Source of the DNA: Symbiodinium natans
Taxonomy: Eukaryota; Sar; Dinophyceae; Suessiales; Symbiodiniaceae
Length of the DNA: 64,000 bases
Direction: 5' to 3'
Assembly (NCBI GenBank): GCA_905221605.1
Contig: CAJNDS010000913.1
Location: 186,501 to 250,500 of the forward strand
Made by a program: the position numbers and the translations under genes. This document shows, one piece after another, positions 56,201 to 64,000 of the stretch. Position 1 is the stretch's first letter; each line of letters starts with the position of its first letter. The notes beneath the pieces are model-generated. The model was not told the origin of the DNA. It made no database searches and saw nothing but the letters and a program-made list of their open reading frames with translations.

Positions 56201-58508
56201 AGTCGTCTACTTATAACCTAGAGAGCAAAATAAGTACAGTTATAACTGGGGGTATAAATTCCCTGAGCCTCCAGGTAGGGGTGATCTAAGGGCATGGAGA
56301 ATGCACTTTGTTCCGAATGTACTCAGCAGTTTTGTGGCTCTGCTGCTACTTCGATCGACGCAAACATTCTGCGCACAATTCCCCCTCCACGAAACCTGAA
56401 ACATCTTCGTGACACTCTGAAAGAGCCAATGCCTTCTGTGTCAACTCAAGAGAGCCTGGCCTTGTTTCTTCGCCGGCTGAACGCGTTCGGCGCTCCAAAG
56501 GCAGGGTGTCTCCTTCAGAGAGGTCAATTAGGTTTTGCGCATGTTTTTGCATGGGCTCAGGTCTTGGTTGTCTGTGTGATTCTGCTGTTCTTCTCGCAGA
56601 ACATACAGCCTCTGAATGAAGTGCTTGCGCGCGCATTGTATGCTCTTTGTGGCGAAATACGACTTTAGCGCTGTGTTGTGGCCTCGGTAGTTGGTGGGGG
56701 CATCTCAGGTCTACCAGTGGCTCGAGTTCTTCGCTGGCTCGGCTGTGGCAACCAAGTGTGTCACTGGCTCAGGAGTGACGGGAAATAAACTGGATATTTT
56801 GGATTACACACCTTCGGACAAATCCAAATACAATCCACTGGACCTCCTATCTCCTGCAGGAATGGCGTGCCTTAGTTTTGTATTATGTGAAGCCTCACCA
56901 TGTCGCGCAACGTGCCGCGTCTGATTTCAAGGGCGCGCTACCGACATGTTTTGGGAACTCAGGCTCGCAGTCATGGCACTGCTACAAACGAAGGAGGATG
57001 ACGCGGTGGTGTGGCTGGGGGTGAAATGCTCATCTAGTACACAGATCAACGTTGGGACGTCGAGGAGAACATATTTACTACCTGAAGGGGACGTTTCAAA
57101 GCTCAGCGTTCGAGAGAGCAACACCTTAGTGTGCAGGCCGCTGCAAATTTGTTTGGGCTTACCCTGAAACCCAGCAAACCTTAAAATCCCACCCTAAATT
57201 CGTTGACAAGGGCCTGTATATCTATATATATATATATATATCTATACATATATACATAGATATATATAGGCTTTATATAGGGTTTCGGGGTTTTTAGAAA
57301 GAGCCTCTCTGTGTAAGCTTTATACACATAAACCCTTAACGCTCGTTTTGGGGCGTAGGAGGACCTTGTGCCCAATGTATGGTTGCTCCCCCCCTGTAAC
57401 GTGGTTGCGGGTTGGTTTTAGGGTTGAGGGTTTTAGGTTTTTAGGGTTTATAGGGTTTATAGTGCTTAGGGTAGGGTTTAGGGTAGAATTTAGGGTAGGG
57501 TTTAGGGTAGGATTTAGGGTAGGGATTATAAGGGTTATGAGGTATAATTAGGGTGTATATATAGGTTTACCACAGGGTTTATATAAGGTTTATAGGGTTG
57601 GTTTAGGGGAGACCGTAGACCATGGGGGGGGGCGGGGGGGCGAGAACGCGCAGCGCGCGGCCATATACAATCACCCTTAAAACCCCCAACGCCCTTAAAA
57701 CCCTTTTTAAACCCTATATAAACAAAACCCGTGCCAGGGCAGTGTTATTGATGGTCCTCACCGTCTGTCGCGGCGGGACTTTCGTCTTGGAGCAGCCTGG
57801 TGGATCCAAAATGCTAGAACACCCATGTGTTCGCTGGCTCTGGAATGCCACCAAGGCAATCACTTTAAGTCAGTTTCTGAGTGCCTCTAAATGCCCCCAC
57901 ATGTGTCCAGTGAACCCAACCTGCTGTTTGAGGTGTTCCGCGCATCATGGTGGATGTTCCACTATGGGTCGAGGACACCCAAGAGGTCAACAGCTATAAG
58001 CAACAGCAAAGCCATTGGTGCTCTAAACCGCGGCCCACTGCGGAACTGGCGCAAGACCAGAGCGAAGCTAGGATCTAAGTACCAACCAACAACCAATCGC
58101 CAGAAGGGTGCAGATGGCAAGACCCGTTACCATGGAAACAAGCACCTTCGCGCGACTGAGTGTCGTGGCTGCTCAGACATGATCCTGCCTTACAAACTGT
58201 ATCCTTCTATATAAGTCTGATCAATCCCTTTCCAACTAAGGGCTTATCCCAGGAAATTTGGACAGCGCTTGACTCAGCTTCGGCGCCTCTTCCGAGACAG
58301 TGCCAGCGGAAAGCCACTTGTCCATGAGGATGTGAGGCAAAGCCTTGCAGAGGTCATGTCCCGCATGCAAACTCAACATGTCAAGATTGAAGAACTGTGG
58401 CGGGATTCCAGGATGGAGGAGGTCTTGATTTACCTGCGGGGCAATCAGTCCCTGCAGGTGCCACAGCCTTTCCGGAAGCTGATTCCCAGCACAATCGTTG
58501 TGCCGTAA
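53289..58508 (+). CDS. Large multi-exon gene ending in a methyltransferase-like domain (EQP family)
   Basis: A run of exon-like stretches on one strand: about 53297-53711 (GWYNVEEVRERIFDHRGFLV), to 53847 and from 53902 (54-nt GC-AG intron, GEK|ADYPEAM), a Lys/Ala-rich linker 54841-55300 ending KRPAAAIRTRS, about 55576-55665 and 55733-55829. The C-terminal domain spans five stretches: from 56709 (VYQWLEFFAGSAVATKC), about 56961-57130 (WLGVKCSSSTQINVGTSRR), about 57739-57850 (GGTFVLEQPGGSKMLEHP), about 57924-58155 (WWMFHYGSRTPKRST) and about 58231-58508 (AYPRKFGQRLTQL, stop TAA). FFAGSA, CSSS and EQP in this order recall motifs I, IV and VI of C5-methyltransferase-type enzymes. Activity is not established. 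It could be two genes. Confidence 0.6.
57200..57610. repeat. (TA)n and degenerate TTTAGGG-like tract inside the methyltransferase-like gene
   Basis: TATATATA runs at about 57220-57265, then repeated TTTAGGGTAGGG and GGGTTTATAGGG words up to about 57600. By position it is intronic, between the CSSS and EQP exons. Confidence 0.85.
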
Positions 58509-59040
58509 TTGAAGTCTTGAAGCTTGGAATGGGTTCGATCCTACATTCTTCAAAGCACTCAATTCTGTAGCTCGCAAGCTGAAAAGAATCTCCGGCAGCA
58601 ACCAAACCCCTACCTAAATACCTTCGTAGCACAGCGATGCAATGTAGAATGTTGAGTGGAGCCATGCAATGTAGAATGTTGAGTGGAGCACCGCACTTGC
58701 TGGATGATTCCTTTCTGTCTTGCTAATTTGCACATGTGGCATGACCACGTGATCTGTGCCAGTTCAGGACATCGAAAAGGTCCATGCATGCTCGTCAGTG
58801 CCAGTGACGCTGTTTAAGGGTGTCCTTTTTCCCCTTCACACCGTTTGCGGGGTCCCAATGTTTTGTGGGCTACGAAACCCCCATCCACCCCCACCCCCGC
58901 CCACCCCCCCCCCCCCCCCCCCCCCCCGTTCCCAGAGATTTCCAGAGTTCGTAAAGGGTCCGTGTTTGTATATAGCCCGCAGGCCCGTTACCGCAAGCCC
59001 AACCCAGAAACCGCAGGCCCCGTTACCGCAAAACCGCAGG

Positions 59041-59157
59041 CCCAGCCCTGCGAAACCGCAGCCCTGCGAAACCGCAGCCCTGCGAAACCGCAGCCCTGCG
59101 AAACCGCAGCCCTGCGAAACCGCAGCCCTGCGAAACCGCAGCCCTGCGAAACCGCAG
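59041..59157. repeat. 16-bp tandem repeat (GCCCTGCGAAACCGCA)x7
   Basis: About seven nearly perfect copies, preceded by related CCGCAGGCCC words from 58990. Long frames on both strands (RNRSPAKPQPCETAAL and its antisense) are repeat translation only. Confidence 0.92.
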
Positions 59158-59309
59158 ACCCCGTTACCGCAAGCCCCGCGAAACCCGAAACCGCAGCCAC
59201 CAACACCAATGAGGCCACCCAGAACCGACCCCAGAAATTAGGGAAACCGCAGCCCTGGAGGATCGTGTACACCAGAAAAATAAACATCTGCTCCCCAAAC
59301 CGCGGAAAC

Positions 59310-59455
59310 CATACATTATCGATATTTTATCGATATTTTATCGACGCTTTATCTGGGAACCGCTGCGCGATAAAACGCCGTACCCAAACCGAACCCGATA
59401 AGATATCGACAACTTATCGACAATATATCGAAAATATGTCGAAAAAAAACCGTAT
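59310..59455. repeat. Cluster of TATCGA words
   Basis: TATCGA or its near variants occur about eight times in 145 bp, first as TTTTATCGATATTTTATCG, then as GATATCGACAACTTATCGAC. The two halves are partly inverted relative to each other. No gene overlaps. Confidence 0.75.
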
Positions 59456-59559
59456 CCTAACGTGATAAAAAAGCGTAGGAGGCCAGTTTTTTCAGATGCA
59501 GCTGCGGCACCCTGTCCGTCGCTGATTTGGCACCCTGTCTGTCGCTTCCTGAGGCAGTT

Positions 59560-59859
59560 TGGGGCTCAGTTCTCTCCACCACATGGAGATATCATTGCCC
59601 AGCAGGTTGTGGAGTTGTTCAGAGATGGATGCTGGCAAGAGCCATTTGCAGCGAGTAAAGGAGGAGCTGAATGATGATATTGCTGAAGAACATCTCAAGA
59701 GTACGTTGAAGGAGCCCCTATTGTTTCGCCTGTATCTACCAAGCTAGCCTGCGACGTATACTTCTCAATAAGCCTGTTATGTGTCTGGCAATCGTGGCAG
59801 GACCTCGAGGCTCAGCGTGCTCGAATGGAGATGAGCGATGAGGATGCTCTGGAGTCTTG
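59560..59859 (+). CDS. Small exons of a charged helical protein
   Basis: About 59628-59720 reads SHLQRVKEELNDDIAEEHLK after a plausible boundary. 59802-59859, after CGTGGCAG, reads DLEAQRARMEMSDEDALES and ends in TGA. Both are rich in E, D, K and R. They may be the last exons of a gene whose 5' part is not visible, or belong with the large gene upstream. No family recognised. Confidence 0.4.
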
Positions 59860-60216
59860 ACGCACAGCTACCCAGGTTCAGGTTCCTGAAGCACTATACA
59901 GATTTAGCTACTGGTGTCCGCTAAGGACACTAGCTACACAAGCCCTTCCAGCTCTCTGAAGACTTCGGGTTCCACGGATGAATTCCCCGAAACCCAACGA
60001 GTTGCCTCGCCTGCGCCAGAGGCAGCGCCGCAAGTTGGTGAAGAGTACCTTTGAGGGGTTCTCTCGTACCCCTATATAAGTTTGTACCCGTTCCCCTTAA
60101 TATACTCCTAATATGGCCGTTATATTCACTTACAGGACCTTTTATAAGGGGAAGCCCAAGGGTACAATCTCAGGAGTTCGAGGTAGGGACCGGGCTTATA
60201 GGGTTTAGGGTCTGTT

Positions 60217-60311
60217 AGGGGATCCGAAGTATGGGCCTTTGATTGGGTCCCCTGTTCTACAACCCTTATACACATTACACATAATAAGGGCCCACGCTTC
60301 GGATCCCTTTA
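60217..60311. repeat. Inverted repeat, arms about 24 bp
   Basis: AGGGGATCCGAAGTATGGGC (from 60217) pairs with GCCCACGCTTCGGATCCCTT (to 60309) with a few mismatches and about 45 bases between. TA occurs at both outer edges, so a second small MITE is possible, but the arms are short and imperfect at the ends. Confidence 0.6.
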
Positions 60312-60584
60312 AATTCCTTCAAACAAGGGTAGCGACCACACCTACCCTAAAACTTCCCCCAAAACTCCCCTGAATCTAGAATGCTTTCTCGCAACGAAAC
60401 CGAGGGGGGAAGGGAGGGGCGGGGAGGGTGAGGGGAGGGGGGTTCCAATCTTACGTTTAAAGGGCATATAGGGTTTGTCAGGGAATATATAGGGTTTGTA
60501 TAGGGTTTACAGGTTTTGGGTCTGTCTTCCCGCTTTTTTGAGAGGGCACTCACAGAGCTCTATAGGGCTTTCTAATCATCACAC

Positions 60585-63070
60585 ATGCCCGCGCAGGCCA
60601 ATGATCGTGATGGAGATGATGCTGAGAATGTTTTGCGAAAGCGGCGGGAAGAACTTTTGGTTGAGCTTGCTGAGATCGAACAGAGAAGCCTTAAGAGGGC
60701 CAAGCGTGAGGCAAGTGTTAAAGACGAGGAGAACAAGCAGGCCCTATCGGGCAACACCCCCGCGCCCTCCTCAGCCCCGGCAACACCTCTCTCTTCGACT
60801 TGCCGCCCAAAGCCCACCAGTGCTCCCCGCGAAGGGCTGCTACGGTCGAACCCACTCCCGTCGACCCCGTCCACTCATGCTCCTTCGCCTGCCAAGTCTT
60901 CGGTTCCCCTCCAACGCCCGGTGGCCCGGCCCCTGCTTGCCAGACCCACCGAAAGCCGAGCGGGCTCAGACAGCGATGAGGATGCTCCCGGGAGGGAAGG
61001 GTTGGCGCTGGAAGTTCTTCACTCGGGCAAGTATGGCAAAATTCTTGACCCGGAAACTGGGCTTGTGACATGTCTGAAATGTTGTCTTCTCACGTGTTGC
61101 GCGGTGTGCTCCTACGACTCTGTGTGTTTGTGTGTGTGTGTGTGTGTGTGGCTCTATATGTCTGCCCAGCCAGGTCCTTTCGGAGGCTGCCTTGGAGCAG
61201 CGCCTTCGTCGCAAATGCACCGACGGCAACAAGCGCAAGGCAGCTGGCGGCGCAGACGCCGTTCGGCTGTACCAAAACACAGAAAATCGCGGTGTGCTGA
61301 TGGACCTCCTGATCAAGAACAACTTCCAAAGGCCGCTTATGCTGCTACTTTTTCTTGTAAATGTCCATGTGATGCACTCCTTTCAGGGCTCCGTTCCAGA
61401 AAGCAGTCACACGCTGGATCATCGAAGAGAAAACAAAGCTCACGGAGCAGAAGGGGGGTTGGTACACGGAGACGGCAATGGAAACGCAGCTGAACATGAG
61501 CGCGTGCTAGTCTCAGTTTGTTTCGAACCCCACTCGGTTTTGAATGTAGAAATGCACACTGTAGTAGTGAGTCTGTGCAACATGTAGGGAAGACATCAAA
61601 GATGTGGTGCAGTATACCAAATCTCGCCCACATTTGCGGCGCAAGTACAAGTACAACGACAAGAAGGTGCAGCATTGGGTCGATCGGGAAGATACCGAAA
61701 CGAACTCGAAGCTGACGAAGCAGGGCGAGTCCAAGCAGATGACGGGGGAAGGTGAACTTCCTGAAGAGTGCAAGCAGTTCATTCCTGAACTGGAGTTTCC
61801 GAGTGGCGTGGAGCCCGCCAAGCTTCTCCAGGATGAGGAGCGTGCTAGGTGCATGCTGCTTGTAACTTGAGAAAACAAATAAACACGAACTTTGCAGGAT
61901 GTCGGGACGCAGCTGGAGAAGGCAATGTCGGACATCCTATCGAGGGTGGGGAAGCTGAGAGAGAATGCGGACAAGTTGAAAGGGCAAGCGGGTGAACCGA
62001 AGTGTCAGCAGCTGCTTGCTAGCGATTTTCGACCGTCCTAAGGGGAACAGCTTTTTTTCGGGGGCCACGCAGCTCAGACTAGGTATGGGAATGAGCTGGA
62101 CAGCCACGCCACACACTTGGAGAAGATCTACGATGCTCTCTCGGAGTTGTTCGCTTACGTGCAATCCCACGAGGAGTCTGAAGTTGAGACTGCTAAGCTA
62201 CTTGCTATGATAGCTGTCGGTTCGTGCTAAACCGGTTCGGATGAAGCTAGTTACGGGTTTAGGGTTTATATAGGGTTTAGGATGTTTAGGTTTAGGGTTT
62301 GTAGGGTTGGCATATATAAGGTTTATAAGGTTTATAGGGCTGATGGGGTTTATCGGGTTTATAAAGGGTTTAGGGTTTAGGGTTGCCGCAAAACGTACCA
62401 GCCAACACCAAACTGAGGCCACGGATCATGGCCCAGCTGAAGCAAGCCAAACTTCAGTGCCCTGGCTTTCCTGAAACCCTTTCTATATACACATATGTAC
62501 ATATATATATACATATGTAAATATATATTATATTAAAGAATTCTTTGTAGGGCTTATGTAGGGTTGAGATACGGTTTATGGGGTCTTTAGGGTTGATAAG
62601 TTGATAAGGTTTAGATAGGGTTTATGGGAGGCTATGATACCTTGGAACTCTTGAAGATACTATAGCGATATATGTGTATCATATATATATATATACATAT
62701 ACTATATATGATTTTTTATTTTTGTTCTCGCTCTTCGTCCCTGTCTCTGTCTCTGTGTCGTGTAGGGTGTGTATGGGTATATAGGGTTTATAGGGTTTAG
62801 GGTTCCCCCCCGTCGTTTGCTGTTGCTGCCGTGGCAATGAAATCACTCCGTTGCAGGGTTGGCAAAGCAACAGCCTCGGAGGCAACAATCCAGCTCAGGG
62901 CTGAGCGATTGATGCATTCCTTGGAGCCTTTTGTCGTTGCATGTTTGAGCTCGGTACTTAAGGCCCACTCTGAGTGCTATTGTCCGTGCCAGCCGGAGGA
63001 AGCCTCCCTCTGTTCCGAAGCCTGCCGCTACGAAGCCGACAAAGGCAAAGAAGAAGTAGATAGTAGATGA
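60585..63070 (+). CDS. Multi-exon helical protein with Lys/Pro/Ala-rich tail, unknown function
   Basis: Coding stretches: from 60585 or, after GCGCAG, 60597 (RKRREELLVELAEIEQRSLK, then a Pro/Ser-rich linker) to about 61060; about 61185-61325 (ALEQRLRRKCTDGNKRKA and NTENRGVLMDLLIKNNF); about 61390-61500 (APFQKAVTRWIIEEKTKL, GGWYTETAMETQLNM); about 61590-61850 (DIKDVVQYTKSRPHLRRKYK, QHWVDRED); from 61899 (DVGTQLEKAMSDILSRVGKL); about 62081-62200 (GNELDSHATHLEKIYDALSE); and a last stretch to 63070 (RKPPSVPKPAATKPTKAKKK, stop TAG). Later exons look like coiled coil. The architecture is familiar to me from dinoflagellate predicted proteins without a named function. Splice sites between stretches are only partly identified. 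Confidence 0.55.
62230..62800. repeat. TTTAGGG/TTTATAGGG-like tract with (TA)n
   Basis: Repeated GGGTTTATAGGG, GGGTTTAGGG and GATAAGG words, interrupted by TATATACATATG runs at 62490-62530 and 62670-62705. By position it is intronic in the gene at 60585-63070. Confidence 0.85.
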
Positions 63071-63079
63071 GTCCAGCGA

Positions 63080-64000
63080 GCAGCATCGGCAGGTGCTTAG
63101 GCGTGCGAATGCGTACGTGGCATCTTGCATAGCTGCATCGCGCGCAATTAGGTGAGACTTTCAGATCTCAGTGCGAGGGGCGCATGTGCCGAAGGAGCAA
63201 GAAAACAGCATTGCTCACGAATTGCTTTGCCACACGTTGAGCCAGCAACTTGAGCCTAGCCGCTCTCAGTTTCTCTCCTTCAAAACCCTTCAAACCCTGA
63301 ATGCCCTTACAAGAGAATCAGCCAGGTTTCTCCGAGCGGCTCAGTGTCGCCCGAGCATTGGCCAAAGGGGCCACGCGGCATGGAAGAGCAGATGCGTTCG
63401 ATGGGGATGATCACACAAGGTTGTAGGGATGACTCAGGGTGATTTCTATGTTTAGGAGCGCCCTCGTCGGTCAGGCCTTGCTGGCTTCGGGTTTCAACAG
63501 AGTGAACACGTATGTACGCTGATCTGTTTTCAGGCTTTGCTGACGTTCTGCAGGGAAGCCGAAACACACACCCGAAGCACCCAAGCCTAGGCCTCAAGAA
63601 GAAACTCTATAAACCTGGTTAAAGCCTATCATATACCCTAAAACCCTGAACCCGCATAAAGCCTATATAAACCCTACCCAACTCCAACAACTATACAGAT
63701 AAACCCTTAACAAAACCCAAGCCAAATCCCGAACAGTTTGCCCATCCTTAGCTTCCCCAACAGTTTGCCCAGCCTTAGCTGTAGAGTGCCACAATCTAAG
63801 ACGATGTTTTTTACCCGTCCCTATGCAGGCCCCACCCCGTGCAATGTGATCGTGATGAACTGAGGCTTCTGGTGCCACTTTGCACAGAGATGCACGGGGA
63901 CGACGCGCCGAAGGCAGCGTGTCCTCTTCGAAAGGCTCCATTCTATCCCGTATCGCTCGCGGCGCCGCCAATGCAGCTGAACGCATTGCTGTTGAAGAGC
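63080..64000. other. Window end, no supported gene
   Basis: A plus-strand frame from about 63846 to the window end (DELRLLVPLCTEMHGDDAPK) has a CAG upstream at 63827-63829 and may be an exon running off the edge. Elsewhere I see CCCTATATAAACCC-like words at 63600-63720 but no gene. Confidence 0.3.

Noticed and set aside
59041-59157. Possible CRISPR-like array
   Set aside because: Head-to-tail repeat with no unique spacers, in a eukaryotic context.
58756-59465. Long frames over the GCCCTGCGAAACCGCA array
   Set aside because: Repeat translation on both strands; no start, stop or splice support.
1-64000. tRNA, rRNA and spliced-leader genes
   Set aside because: No cloverleaf, rRNA core or the conserved dinoflagellate spliced-leader sequence was found by eye on either strand; a covariance-model search would be decisive.

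Overview
This window reads as nuclear DNA from a dinoflagellate, most likely a peridinin-plastid lineage. The evidence: small exons whose reading frames join only across introns with GC (sometimes GA or GT) donors and AG|G acceptors; a plastid presequence carrying the FVAP motif; repeated interstitial TTTAGGG-like tracts; an HHCC-integrase Copia element; and many di- and trinucleotide repeats. No rRNA, tRNA, spliced-leader gene, bacterial-style operon or CRISPR array was seen. Exon models were built by eye from frame continuity, so unlisted exons and exact ends remain open.

Layout. 0.5-1.8 kb (-): plastid-targeted DUF1995 gene, six exons recognised. 2.1-3.1 kb (-): exons of a highly charged helical protein. 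7.6-8.7 kb (-): exons of an unrecognised gene. 11.4-12.3 kb (-): intact single-exon gene for a secretory or membrane protein. 13-16.3 kb (-): scattered exons (P-loop, acidic nuclear-type protein, helical protein). 16.4-22.5 kb: little recognisable coding. 22.5-25.5 kb: purine and pyrimidine tracts, a short tandem array and a satellite-like field of imperfect palindromes. 26.1-29.6 kb (-): an eight-exon-plus gene fusing a phytanoyl-CoA-dioxygenase-like domain to a class V aminotransferase / cysteine-desulfurase-like domain. 29.6-34.7 kb: mostly noncoding.

34,735-44,435 (-): a complete 9.7-kb Ty1/Copia LTR retrotransposon with 202-bp LTRs, PBS, PPT, gag, zinc knuckle, protease, integrase, RT and RNase H. 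It also has an N-terminal membrane-spanning extension and an extra membrane/coiled-coil 3' region. Coding runs from inside one LTR to inside the other. The LTRs differ at only two sites, yet the coding region carries about seven frame or stop lesions.

44.4-64 kb: a 109-bp TA-flanked MITE-like foldback (47.8 kb), an LRR gene (49.5-50.0 kb, +), a decayed Cys-rich ORF (50.3-51.3 kb, -), and two large multi-exon plus-strand genes. The first (53.3-58.5 kb) ends in a domain whose motif order recalls C5-type methyltransferases (FFAGSA, CSSS, EQPGGS). The second (60.6-63.07 kb) encodes a helical protein with a lysine-rich tail. Telomere-like repeats, (TA)n and tandem repeats fill the gaps.
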